Below, one piece after another: positions 1 to 11,598 of a stretch of 64,000 nucleotides of DNA. This DNA is from Onthophagus taurus (lineage: Eukaryota; Arthropoda; Insecta; Coleoptera; Scarabaeidae): the NCBI RefSeq assembly GCF_036711975.1, contig NC_091972.1:27657001-27721000 (forward strand), read 5' to 3'. The notes below the pieces were generated by a model. It had not been told where the DNA came from. It made no database searches and saw only the letters and a program-made list of their open reading frames with translations. A program made the position numbers and the translations under genes. The first letter of the stretch is position 1. The number at the start of each line of letters is the position of its first letter.

Positions 1-185
1 GTGTTTTCAAATAATTTTTGATAAAGTTTAATCATTTGGTACAATTTATCGTGTAAGCTTGCGTTAAGCTTACGCCGCGCGCCGTTATAAGAAGGCAGTA
101 TTTCATCAAGGATTTCAACGACCGATACCGGGTTATAAGTGATTTCTTTGGAATCAACTCTTGGTTTTAATGATGTTCCAGTCAT
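1..185 (-). pseudogene. 5' end of an unassigned decayed coding sequence, copy 1
   Basis: An open frame on the minus strand starts with ATG at 185 and runs off the window edge. It encodes about 61 residues, hydrophilic with a Leu-rich helical stretch. The same sequence in copy 2 (41719-42121) continues in frame past one TAA codon for about 65 more residues, so this is probably the first exon or N-terminus of a decayed gene. I do not recognise the family. Confidence 0.4.
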
Positions 186-502
186 TTTAATGATAACCGC
201 ATGGGCAAAACAATATTTTAAATAATCTTGAATTAATTAATTTCAAGTAAAACACTTAGTTAATGGAAAATAAATGCGATAATTTATCATATCAATTAAT
301 ATTCCTTCAACATGAACGTTGATTTTTCTCCGGGAAAGCATAAAACACCATTCTTGTTATACATTATGAGGAATAGTTTGGATCTGAGTTCTCCATGAAA
401 GAATAGGAAATAGTCAGTATCTATGAAAACAATTAAAATTGATTTGTTAGTAAAAAAATAAAATTAAAATTACCGTTCCGTCTTAAGATTATCTCGGAAC
501 TA
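186..502. other. AT-rich non-coding stretch
   Basis: I see no gene, repeat or motif I can support here. The stretch lies between the pseudogene start and the MITE. Confidence 0.5.
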
Positions 503-1602
503 CACAGGAAAAAATATAGAGTAAAAATCAACTCTAAAACATGGTTCAGATCGGTCCAATTTATTTAGAGTTATTTTTTTTGCACTATATAGTGTAGATG
601 AATAGATTAAAAATTTACACTAAATAGTGAGAAGATGGTGTTTATTAAATAGTGTAAAATCGTTACTCTACAACAGTGTATGATATGTAATCTAATTAGA
701 TGTTGTCGTGACTCTAATTAGATACATTTCTAATCTAATCAGTGTAAAATTAGCACTGTAAATTATTAAAGATTCGTTCTAATTTTACTCTATTAAGTGA
801 CAAAATATCACTAAATAGTGTGTATCTTTCACTTATTAGTGTTAATTTTTAATAGGAAGTATAGAATATTTTTAGGAAGGTTTTAGGTTTGTAATAAAAA
901 TCAAAATTATAAAATATTTGTTTTTATTTTTACTTGTAATAACTTAAATTTTAAAAAATTAAATTCTGTTTATATACATATGTATATATTTTAAAGTTTC
1001 CACCGAGTCACCATCAAAACTGCATCTAATGAGTCTTCTATAAGTTTCCTATATGTATAGTTGCACCAAGTTGCACATACTTACCAATCTTCACAAGGAA
1101 CTTGTATGTAAAATCTTCCGGAAGTTCCACTAATTTCACATCATGAATGTTTTATTTTGGCAAACATAATTAAAATAAAAATAATCGTTCTTTCTTTCTA
1201 TATCGCGTAAATCAGGTCTCGACACGGTATCGAGTTCCGACTCGTTTAGTAGATGACCGTTAAATTTTAGCTTGTATCACACCACATGTTGATCACGTGG
1301 TACCGACGAGTAATCCCGAGCAAAATAGTGCGGTGCCTACGAAGTACCCGAAGGAAAAGCACACGTCTAGTGTAAAATTTAATGTTTTATATATTACATA
1401 ACTTCACTAACATAAGTAAAAAAGAACTCTCCTTTAGAGAACTGTAAAAACTACTCTATTAAGTGAATAATATATGAACTCTATATTAATTTTAAATATA
1501 GTGTACATTAGAGTTATTTTTACCATGTGATATTACAATTTTTACTCTAATTCTTTTTACCAACTACTCTAAAATTTTTACACGACACGATTTTTTCCTG
1601 TG
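503..1602 (+). mobile_element. 1.1 kb MITE (family M1), copy 1 member
   Basis: Terminal inverted repeats CACAGGAAAAAAT lie at both ends, flanked by a TA duplication (501-502, 1603-1604). The subterminal regions are full of short motifs such as ACACTAAATAGTG, ACTCTATTAAGTG and TCTAATTAGA, many of them self-complementary. There is no long ORF, so it is non-autonomous. Family members lie at 42439-43522 and, inverted, at 23791-24896 inside the provirus. The TA target suggests a Tc1/mariner-type or similar transposase, but the family is not assigned. Confidence 0.85.
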
Positions 1603-1845
1603 TATCAACTTCATTCAATGTATTTCGCTCATCTTTTAACATCTTTGTTAATGATAACGTTATTTTATCGGTCTAAAGAAAAAATGAACTAAACAATTAA
1701 TGATGATTCGTAGAAGGAGAAAGTTGTGCTAAAGAAAGTTTATTAATCAAGAGATGCTTCACGCAGCCTTGTTTTTTAATTTAATATTTTTAATTAGGTA
1801 CAACTTTTTGAGACGATCATGTTCTCCGAGGAAGTTACATATATA
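1603..1845. other. Spacer between two TA-flanked elements
   Basis: AT-rich sequence with no supportable gene. Confidence 0.4.
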
Positions 1846-4822
1846 CAGGCAGGGTGTTTCGGTGACTCGGGGAATAAATTTAGCCACATATACCAGAATG
1901 AAAATGATGACGATTCATGTAAAAAAAATTAGTAAAAGTCTTCAAATTTCAAAGCTACAGGCTATCAAAGTTAGGAAATTTTAACACATTATGACGCCAA
2001 ATGCGTTAAAAGATTTTAAATCAAAACAAAAAAAAAAATAACGAAATTTTCAACAAGGACAAAACTAGTTTTATCACCCTGAGATGTACGCGAGTCCTCG
2101 ACCGGCTCAGTGAAGAAGGGAGGGGTATTTATATGGCGCCACACAGTTAACCCCGCGTACAACACGAACTGTGACGTGAGATGATGGAGTATGGTGATAT
2201 AAACAACTAACACAACAAAACATAAACGCTCAACAAAATAGGTTTTGAGTTGCAGACAAAATTTATTAAAAAAAAAACTCCCGTAAATAACAGGTAAGTA
2301 AAAAAAATAAACTAATAACAAAACTATAAAACGGTAAACTTTTAGGTTCAAACAACAAAAAAAAACTATATTGATGTTTGCGAGCTTTAAAAAAAATGAA
2401 AGTCAAAACTAAAAGGAAATTTAAATCAAAATACCAAAAAAATGAAAATGAAAAATTAACCCGCGTCTGACTCCGTATGGTTGAGCTCAACGTGAAATCA
2501 AAAATTATAAAAAAAACATCAACGCTAAAAATAGAATTAAAAAAAAACTCGCCAAACAAGGATTTACAAAAAAAATTGAAATGATATTATAAAAAAAAAA
2601 TTAAAAAGGTTTAATGTTCCAATGATTAATTAATTTAAAGATTTTCTTAAGGAAAATCACATAAAAAAAATATATATAAGATACAAATTCTTCAATGACC
2701 AAAATAATAGTATGTTGTTCTATCTGACCTTTACTCCAAGTCTTGATCACCGGCCCGATTCGAAATAAATCCTCAGCAACAAATTCTGATGACTCAGGAA
2801 AGGTAAGGTAATATTCTTTGTTTTGTTCCAAAAAAATAATTAAAATCCTTAGGATGTAATGGAAATTATACCCTTGGACAATGGTTCCAAAATACCAACA
2901 AAAAAAGTTGTTCCAATAAGAGATGCCAAAAGTTGCTCCCCTCAATAAAAACCTGGATATAGAATATAAAAAAAATGAAACGTGGAAATATTAGATTTAA
3001 GAATTTTTGTTTGTAGGATAGTTTTTCTTTTTAAGTAGTTAGTAATTTTTTTTAAGTAGTTAGAAAATTTTTTTTTAAAGTAGTTAGATTTTTTTTTGAA
3101 AAATAGATTTAGTAGATTGTTAGTTTAAGAATCAAAAGAAAAATATAAAAGGGTGAACGAATATGCCAAAAACTAATTAATAAAGACCTTACAAAAATGC
3201 TTACCTCTGATGTTCGAGGTTTAACCAGAGGACAGAAGAAAATGCAATGAAATACGTTGCAATCCGGAATCTCCGTACAATTTGGTAAAAGAAAAACACT
3301 TTTCCAAAACTTTATTTCGAGTGATGAATCCCACAAATATGGATTAGAAACAAAATTTTACACCAAAACCAAAAATGGCGAACCAACCAAAATTTCTTTA
3401 ACACTCGAAAGCACATATTGCTCTGGTAATATAGTAAGAAAGAGAGAGATCAAGAAGAAAGTTGAACGGTCTTTTATACCCAAAAATCGAAAATATCAAA
3501 AAAAAATTACGTCTGCGCAAGATAGAACATGAATTTACGACACCCTCTCAAAAGCAAAAAGGAGAATTTTAAAGTGATAGGAGTTAAAAAGAAAAAAAAA
3601 GGAATACTCAGAATATGTTGCTGAAAGAGAATATAATAAAATGTTATAAACAAACAAAATGTAAACAAAGTAAATAAAAATAATAAATATGTTTCCGAAT
3701 GTATGCAACTCATAACCCATTACACATAAACAAGTCACCCACACATAACATAAAAATTTCGGAATGTAACAACATTTTTCCAAATATCTTAAACACTATT
3801 TACAGTAAAGCGCTGAAATTTGGTACAGTATAAATCAATGTCATGTAAAATTTGTGAAGCAATTTATGAGTTGGATCCGTCCACTGGAACAATGCTATAC
3901 AGACTGTTCCTAAAGTTTGTTTGCCCAGAACTTTTTTATTCTGTCATAACCCTACATTTATTTTTGCAGTTTCTAATAGTAAATTTAGTTTAGAAACGTT
4001 TATTACTCTTAGATAATATTGATAAAAATCACCATTTCTGTGTTAAATGCAAAAATGTTCTGTTCCGGTTTCAATAGTAGCACTAAAACAAAAGAAATCT
4101 AAGTTTTTGAACATTTCCTTTAGTATTTTTTATTACTTATCTTGTTATTTTATGTACTTTTTTTATTATTCTTGTTAGTGTTGTCGTTTTTTTGTTTATT
4201 TTTTGTTGATTTTTAATTTATTGTTTTTGGATTCTTTTATTAAACCAACTAAAAGAAATTAAAAATGTGATTTATCTAAATCTACACTTGGACATGTTGC
4301 ATACATAATAGTTATGACAGCTGAGTTCGATTTTCACTTCTCATTGCCAATTCAGATTCAGATTTATTTATTTATTTTTTTTAGTGTTATTGAATTCGGA
4401 GCCTAACATTTTTGCATTTAATACGAAAACCGTGGTTTTTATCAATATTCTCTACGAGTGATAAAAGTTTCTAAACTAAATTTACTATTAGAAACTGCAA
4501 AAATAAATGTAGGGTTATGATAGAATAAAAAAGTTCTGAGCGAATAAACTTTAGGAACAGCTTGTATAGCATTGTTCCCGAGTACCGATCCAACTCACAA
4601 ATTGCCTAATGATTTTCTGTGATATTAGTTTACACTGTACCAAATTTCAACGCTTTACCATAAATAATGTTTAAGATATTTAGAAAAACGTGTTAAAATT
4701 TCCTAACTTTGATAGTCTGTATCTTTGAGGACTTTTACTAATTCTTTTTTACATGAATTATCATCCTTTTCACTCTAGTATATGTGGTTACATTTGTTCC
4801 CCCAGTCACCGAAACACCCCTG
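1846..4822 (+). mobile_element. 3 kb TA-flanked inverted-repeat element
   Basis: The left end (CAGGCAGGGTGTTTCGGTGA at 1846) and the reverse complement of the right end (about 4690-4822) match for roughly 140 bp. Both are bordered by TATA, which indicates a mariner-like TA target. The interior holds a nested foldback (3774-4690) and AT-rich sequence with short frames on both strands. The longest plus-strand frame (3257-3532, 91 codons) has no recognisable domain. No transposase was seen, so I call it a large non-autonomous element. The copy 2 counterpart is 43766-46750. Confidence 0.7.
3774..4690. repeat. Foldback (long inverted repeat) nested in the 3 kb element
   Basis: About 3774-4022 is the imperfect reverse complement of about 4440-4690, with a roughly 420 bp spacer. 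Matching blocks include CCAAATATCTTAAACA with its complement, and AGTTTCTAATAGTAAATTTA with its complement. It may be an independent foldback element that inserted there. The spacer is non-coding. Confidence 0.7.
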
Positions 4823-5159
4823 TATAATGTTACTGCTGTGCAATGGCCTGATAGTGAAAAACTTCTCCCAAAACAATTGTTATGTGCTGTGTGCTTAGCT
4901 TCAGTAGTAACAAATTGGAAAGGAAAAAAAGCCAGCAGATTAGAATTTTTATATAAACTTTATGCATTGCTTTTTTTTGTTTTTATTTAAGAATGTATTA
5001 GTTTTTAGTTACCAGATTTTGATTTTCATTTCTCTTTTGATTTAAATTATTGATTGATATAAAAAAATTACTTGTTTGAAAATTCTAGAGGCGAGAAAAC
5101 ATTATAGAAATTGCATACTGAAAATTAAAAATTTAAAAAAAAATTATATTTAATACATA
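4823..5159. other. AT-rich non-coding stretch
   Basis: No supportable gene or repeat seen. Confidence 0.4.
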
Positions 5160-5716
5160 CCACTTGATAATAAACAAGACTGAATAAAAATCCTTTCTTC
5201 ACTGCATTGGAGATGTCCAGAAATACATGTAGTACGGTTTCATCACTTGATCTACTAAAATAACAAAAACATTCATAAAATATATTTATAATTAAACGTG
5301 ATGATAAAAACTTGGAATATTGCAATCTTACTCTCAAGTTGCGTTGGATGATCGCTTGAAAATATCCTTTTTACTTCCTTTTTGTTCGGATTTATGTAAA
5401 GGCTGAGGTCATCTTCTTTATCCAGGCATCCTTCTTAATCAATAAATAACCAGAATCCTTTTAAAAATAAATAATTAGATGGAGTTATAATTTAAAAGAA
5501 ATAAATTATTACCTCAACATTTCTTTATCATACATTATATGTATGTACATCAGCAAAGAACTGTATCATTTCAGCAGTAGCTGCTTTCTCGTCCAATTCA
5601 TATTCACTCGTCTCAATTATGGAAGTGGCCAATTCTTTTTAAATAAACGTAATAAAATCTAACGTAATTAATTACGCAGTAAGAAGCGTACTCACCTCAA
5701 CACAATTTGGATCCAT
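5160..5716 (-). pseudogene. Exon-like coding remnants of an unassigned gene, copy 1
   Basis: On the minus strand, an ATG at 5716 opens a 7-codon exon that ends in a consensus donor (GAG|GTGAGT). It is followed by a coding-like block (about 5520-5640) containing ETSEYELDEKAATAEMIQFF, a second block (about 5345-5460) containing LSLYINPNKKEV, and a third (about 5165-5258) preceded by a TTTTAG acceptor-like sequence and followed by GTATGT. The blocks are in different frames, and the first long one is interrupted by a short tandem duplication and stop codons. I infer a decayed multi-exon gene or a captured host-gene fragment. The family is not recognised. Confidence 0.35.
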
Positions 5717-6460
5717 TATTACAATAACAATAATAAACGCGGTTTAAAGAAATTGAATTCCTCTCCGGTGTTTGGAGTTGTAAATACTCTTTGAGGTTCT
5801 AAATGAAGATTAAAAAAAATTGTTTGAAAAATTGAATTATGTAGAACAACCTGTACAAAGAAAACTGTCATCCATTTGCGACAACACAAATCAAAGCAAT
5901 GATACCAACCGTAAATAAATAAAATTACCAACCTCAACAGAATTTATAAAAAGATTTAAACCCTTTTAAACGTTTTAACGCGTTTTAACTCACCATTTTT
6001 TCTTCAAATGGTGACCTTCTCATTTTCGTTTAAACTGAAAATACACGAAATCTCCGAAGGATTTCAAACTTGTCTGTTGTGTGAGTGTTTCGCCATCGGA
6101 CATTATTTTACTTTATTTTTCTTTGTTATCGTCCTAGAACCTTGTATTCTATTATCTTCTTTTCTTAAAAGAAAAACACTTACTTTTTTACTTTACTTAT
6201 TCAATATTATTATCATCATTAGTTTTGATTTTTTTGTAAGTACATCGGTTGCTCGACCACACCATTGCCACCAAATTCATTTCAATTTACATCCATTTAT
6301 ATTTTTTGTGCTCTACATCAACTATTATTATTAACTTTTGTTTTTCAAATGGCTGAGTATATTTTTCTTCACGTCATTGGATACAGATTGTTTTTCTGAA
6401 TCCATTGATGTACAATACATCCATTTTGAATATAATTTTAACAGAGAACGTTAACCTGTA
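5717..6460. other. Non-coding; contains half of an inverted MITE pair
   Basis: About 6340-6460 is similar, in inverted orientation, to the left part of the MITE at 9094-9373 (for example ATCCATTGATGTACAATACA). The rest is AT-rich without a supportable gene. Confidence 0.5.
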
Positions 6461-6462
6461 TA

Positions 6463-8649
6463 CAGTGCTAGCGTAAAGTAACCCCCCCCCCTGTTTAACT
6501 TCCGAACAAATTGAGATATCACTATGAACAAAAAAACGTCAGTTTCTATATTTTATCAGCACAAATATTTTCTTATGGAAAATTTTGCCATCACTTTTAG
6601 TTTTTCCGGAAAATAGATCAACTTTGTTTTTTTAAATGGAACACCCAGTATATTATGGTATCTTCCGAAAGATGAAAACAATACGAATCCAACGGTACCT
6701 CACAATCAAATATCGGTTTATTAGTTTTTCGCATAAAAATTAAACAAAATGCGGAATTTTGCCGGAAAAACCAACGTATCTTCGTCGACTACCTGTCGAA
6801 ATGCAATCGGCCAGGTAAATGGTGGACGGTAGGTTAACGGTCGGTATACGCTCGAGCTAAGACGGATTTAAAATTGCAAGTACAATTACTTATTTTTTTT
6901 AGAAATGAAAGAAAAGTTGTTTGGAAGTATATTAAATTTATGAATTAATCATATTTTATCAAAAAATATTTATAAAGAAAAAAAGTCAATATAAGAAATG
7001 AAATTTTCTTATTAAAGATTTTGCTAGTATAGGTAACGGTTGAAAAATTTGCTTAGTGTTGTTATTGAATAATAAATGAATTTTTTATTTATTAAGAATC
7101 AAATATTAAGTAAATTGTTCGATATGATTACCTTGACCTTCTAGGCAGTGGTACCATCTTTGTAGTGTTTCCTCTCTCACACGGCTTAACATGTGATCAA
7201 TATTTTGGCAGACGTCAATAATTTTTTGTTTTAAATCCTCAATACTACCCAACGGAATTTCATATACCTTGGATTTTAAATAACCCCATAAAAAGAAATC
7301 TAAAGGTGTCAGATCTGGTGATCTTGTTGTCCATTAAAATTTTTATCAAGATAATTTCGTACCATTGGCGCATAATGTGGAGGTGCTCCGTCTTGATGAA
7401 ACACTAGTTCCATTTCAAAATCGTCAGAATTCTGTTGTACAATTTGCAAAAGTCTTGAAAAAAAAACATTTACTTTCTAATGAAATTGAGTGATAACGTC
7501 ACGATATTCATGTGGATTAACATCACGCCGATGCAATTTTCCACCCAAAAATAAAGTACATTCATCACTGAAACAAATATGTTTCAAGTATAATCGATTT
7601 CGTTCAACCATATTTGTCATTAGCTCACAAAATTCTGTTCTTCTATATCAGGGTCATCTTCTGTTAATTCATGAAACATTTTTATTTAAAATGGATGATA
7701 TTTATTCTTCTTTAAGTATTTCCACGTCTTCAAACAACGACGCGGAAATATTTAACACATCACACGTTGATGCGATAGCAGCAGACGACATCATGGGCAC
7801 ATTAAATACTTCTGTTAATATCTGACGACCAGTTCTTTTGCGGTCTTCGACGCTTCCAGTTTCCAAAAACTTATTCACAAGCTCTCTTAAATATTTTCGA
7901 CTAATTGGATGTTCGGGAAATCGTTCCTTAAATTGTCGCCCTGTTTCATGTAGATTTCTGTCAGCACGAGCGAATATTAAAATTGCTTCGATATTGTGCT
8001 CTAAACTCCTTCTAGCCATTTTGATCTCGCCTTTCTTTGGTTATACTTGGTCGGGTAGAATTCAAAGATAGAAATGAAGGAAAATATTTGCATGCTGCCT
8101 TAAATACAAAATTTCAAAGTACCTACAAACTTTAAAATTGTTGTTATGACAATTTTTTCTTAGAAGTTTTAAAAAGAACTTTCTTTTTATCCTTTTCTTG
8201 TATTGATTGTTTCATAAAAACATTCTAAAAGAATTGCTGATTTTAACCCTGCTTAATCCGAGCGTAGACCGACCTTTAACTGACCGTCCACCATTTATCT
8301 GGCCCATTGTATCTCGACAGGTAGTCAACGAAGATACGTTGGTTTTTCCGGCGAAATTCCGCATTTTGTTTAATTTTTATGTAAAAAACTAATAAACCGA
8401 TATTTGATTGTGAGGTATCGTTGAATTCGTATTGTTTTATTCTTTCGAAAGATACCATAATATACTGGGTGTTCCATTTAAAAAAACAAAGCTGTTCCAT
8501 TTTCCGGAAAAACTAAAAGTGATATCAAAATTTTCCATAAGAAAATATTTGTGCTGATAAAATATAGAAACTGACGTTTTTTTGTTCATATTGATATCTC
8601 AATCTGTTCAGAAGTTAAACAGGGGGGGGGTTACTTTACGCTAGCACTG
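6463..8649 (-). mobile_element. Mariner-like element present only in copy 1
   Basis: Very long inverted repeats (roughly 400 bp) begin CAGTGCTAGCGTAAAGTAAC and run from 6463 and back from 8649, flanked by TA (6461-6462, 8650-8651). Copy 2 has the unoccupied site, a single TA within CCTGTATATACAGG at 48393-48406, so this insertion boundary is exact. It carries a degenerate transposase on the minus strand. It probably inserted after the block duplicated. Confidence 0.92.
7100..8019 (-). pseudogene. Degenerate mariner-type transposase (DDE)
   Basis: The first 105 codons (8019-7702) encode a helix-turn-helix domain with the pattern RKYLRELVNKFLETGSVEDR, typical of the mariner-family N-terminal domain. 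Downstream, in shifted frames, the sequence HQDGAPPHYA and following residues mark the second catalytic block. Remnants of the C-terminal third reach about 7100. Multiple frameshifts and stops make it inactive. It sits inside the TA-flanked element 6463-8649. Confidence 0.8.
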
Positions 8650-8653
8650 TATA

Positions 8654-9087
8654 CAGGTTGTCACACAAGAACGCCGCAAGCTTAACTCTGTCATTTACCT
8701 TCCGATTTTTATGAGCGAGTTATCAAATGAAATGGTTTGATGAATATTATGATTCATGCTACAAATAAACTTTTTCCAACGCCAGCTTCAATTTCAAGCG
8801 TTATCAAGTTTTGATTTTCAAATTGCTCGGTATGTTTTTCTTCACGTTATTGATAGAGATTTTTTTTCTGAACCCATTGCTGTACAATACATTAACATTA
8901 ATTGTAATTTTAGCAGAGAAAAACAATTAAAACATTTTCCGAACATTATCTTAGTCACTTCTGCAATACTGTAGTGTGCCATAGAAAAAATAGTATTCAT
9001 CACACCTTTTCATTTGATGCCACCCTCATGAAAATCGGAATGTAAATGACAAAGTTACAGCTGGCGGCATCCTTGTGTGACAACCTG
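8654..9087. mobile_element. 434 bp MITE
   Basis: The inverted ends CAGGTTGTCACACAAGAACG and its imperfect complement are flanked by TA. The arms are about 60-70 bp (for example AAATCGGAATGTAAATGACA near the right end). No coding capacity. Copy 2 equivalent: 48403-48836. Confidence 0.8.
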
Positions 9088-9093
9088 CATATA

Positions 9094-9373
9094 CAGGTGT
9101 CTTTTCTCTGTTAATATTACATTTAAAATGGATGTATTGTACATCAATGGATTCAGAAAAGCGAACTCTATCCAATGACGCGAAGAAAAATATACGCAGC
9201 CATTTGAAAAACAAAAGTTAATAATCGCTTGAAATTAAAGATGGCGTTGGAAAAAATTTATTTGTAGCATGCATCATAGTATTTCTCAAACCATTTCATT
9301 TGATACCTCGCTCATGAAAATCGGAATGTAAATGACACAGTTACAGCTTGGGGCGTTTTTTATCTGACACCTG
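9094..9373. mobile_element. 280 bp MITE
   Basis: Short ends CAGGTGTC/GACACCTG with TA on each side. Its right half resembles the neighbouring MITE 8654-9087 and its left half resembles the sequence at 6340-6460 inverted, so the family may be chimeric. Copy 2 equivalent: 48843-49122. Confidence 0.65.
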
Positions 9374-9384
9374 TATATTATATA

Positions 9385-11596
9385 CAGGTGTCCCGTTAAG
9401 CGTACGGAGCGGCTGTATCTCTAGAACGGTAAGGCCAAGAGGTTTGGGAAAAAAATCCTTATAAGCAAAGTGACCAAGAGAAATAGCTGGAAATTATTTT
9501 GAAGTTCGTAATTCGACCGCTAGGGGGCGTAACTGCCATTGAGAAACATAAAATTCCCGCTATCTCAGAAACTTAGACGATGAGCTATAACTTTGACAAC
9601 ATCATTTAATAGCTTGGATAATACCGCATCGCTTTTGTTTTGCGATATTTCTCATATCTGTCATAATAAGGGAGGGGGAGGCCAATGCGTTTTCATATGT
9701 TTACATTTTAATATCTCCTAGACCATTCAACCGATTTGAATGTTTTCGGTGTTGTTTGAAAGAGCATTTTATACTCTTTTTAAAGATATTTTCAGTAAGA
9801 CCGTCTGCTTTAAAACAAATGAGCTAGAGGACGTTATCTGCAGCGATTACATATTTTTGTGATTTTTGAAGAAAAGTTAAATGGAACGATACTATTTACT
9901 TCACAGACCCTTAGTCACCTTCAAATTTGCTAAATTTTAGTGAAAACCGCATCTCGATATCGCCACCCGTTCTCGAGTTATAGAAGAAAATGTTAAAAAC
10001 TCGAGTGCCATCAATCTGATCCAGTTACCTCATCGAGAAAAACAAATCACATTACCATGGTAACTGTAAACATGTCATTTACTAACGCCGAAGCGTATGA
10101 TAGAGCGTATGATGATTTATTTTCAATGTTTCGGATACGATGCAACTGCATGGCAAAAATGTGCAATGCAATTACGACAAAGAAAGACATTTTTCTCTAG
10201 AAGTGTTTTTAAGATTGACTTAGCGATTACGGAAAACTGGCAAAGTGTAGCCCATTCAGACATCTCTATGAATTCGTAAATCATATTGGTGCGCAATGTG
10301 ATCCCACATAATCTGGGAACTCCGTAAACAATTGTCCACAAGAGTTCTCAAGAGAATAATATCTCCACCACGTTGTTTTACATCAGGCCTTAACAGATAC
10401 CGATTATGATAATAGACTGAACTATTACCATCGACTTTTAAATATGATTTGGGCAAATCCTAACCTTTTATCACAAATGCTATGGATGCATGAAGCATAT
10501 GTCCACAAGCTGATGTAAACTTGCATAATATGCATTCTTGGTTCGAGCAAAACCCACATTGCTTTCACCCCTTTATCTATTGGGTAGACTAAACGACCTG
10601 ACTTTTCAAGAAAAACCAATGACCAGGGAAAATATGACAAAACACTAAATACCAGTAAAAACGTGTCCAGGGAAAAGACTTAGCAGCGCTTTTTTTTCGT
10701 CGAAACTAGATTAAATAAATGCATCGAGGTTTATGTAAGACATTTCGAACATTAGTGAGTTATTTTTGCCAAAAATTTAAGTTGTTCTAAGTGTTTCGGT
10801 TTATTTTGTTTTATTATCATTGTTGATGTTTCATTGATCCGTTGGCTTTTCAACTCGCCTCAAAAATAGTTTTGAAGCAGTTCTAAGCTTGGATAAAGTA
10901 TGAAGGAAGGTTCTAGATAATAAAATTTTTGTTATCTCTTATTTGTTTCCTAAGGTAACTTGATCCGATTAAGATATACGAATTTTTAACATTTTCTTTT
11001 ATAATTCGAGAATGGATGGAGATATCGAGATGCGGATTTCACTAATATTTAGCAAATTTTATGGTGATTAACGGTCTGTGAAGTAAATAGTACCGTTCCA
11101 TTTAACTTTTTTTCAAAAATCACAAATATGTAACCGCTGCAGATAACGCCCTCTAGCTTATTTGTTTTAAACCAAGCGGTCTTACTGAAAATATCTTTTA
11201 AAAGAGCATGAAATGCTCTTTCAAACAAGACCAAAAATATTCAAATCGGTTGAATGGTCCAGGAGATATTAAAATGTAAACATTTGAAAACGCATTGGCC
11301 TCCCTCTCCCTTATTATGACAGATATGAAAAATATTGCAAAACAAAAGCGATGCGGTATTATCCAAGCTACTAAATGATGTTGTCAACGTTATAGCTCAT
11401 CGTCTAAATTTCTGAGACAGCGGGAATTTTATGTTTCTCTATGGCAGTTACGCCCCCTAGCGGTCGAATTACGAACTTCAAAATAATTTCCAGCTATTTC
11501 TCTTGCCCACTTTGCTTATAAGGATTTTTTTCCCAAACCTCTAGGCCTTACCGTTATTGAGATACAGCCGCTCCGTACGCTTAACGGGACATCCTG
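9385..11596 (+). mobile_element. Mariner-like element with roughly 620 bp inverted repeats
   Basis: Ends CAGGTGTCCCGTTAAGCGTA and complement, with TA flanks. Arms of about 620 bp (9385-10005 and 10978-11596) surround a 970 bp core with a decayed transposase. Its right-hand TA (11597-11598) is also the left-hand TA of the next element. Copy 2: 49134-51345. Confidence 0.88.
10072..10690 (+). pseudogene. Degenerate mariner-like transposase (DUF4817-type HTH plus DDE fragment)
   Basis: The sequence starts with ATG at 10072 (MSFTNAEAYD), the usual opening of a DUF4817-type helix-turn-helix transposase. A short tandem duplication shifts the frame, and the family pattern continues as MIYFQCFGYDATAW. 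Around 10440-10560 the frame reads NLLSQMLWMHEAYV followed by an HNMHYW-like block, corresponding to the LWTDE-type catalytic region, where the acidic residue context is altered. The remainder of the catalytic domain is missing. It is non-functional, and the copy 2 version is nearly identical. Confidence 0.75.
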
Positions 11597-11598
11597 TA

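Noticed and set aside
2784..2810. CTGATGA box at 2784 as a hammerhead core
   Set aside because: No GAAAC box or closing stems at a workable distance.
3257..3532. 91-codon plus-strand frame in the 3 kb element as a gene
   Set aside because: No recognisable domain and no supporting context; kept only as a remark in the element entry.
2016..3783. Several hydrophobic frames of 70-130 codons on the minus strand
   Set aside because: They follow A/T homopolymer composition, have no domains, and change with poly-A length between the two copies.
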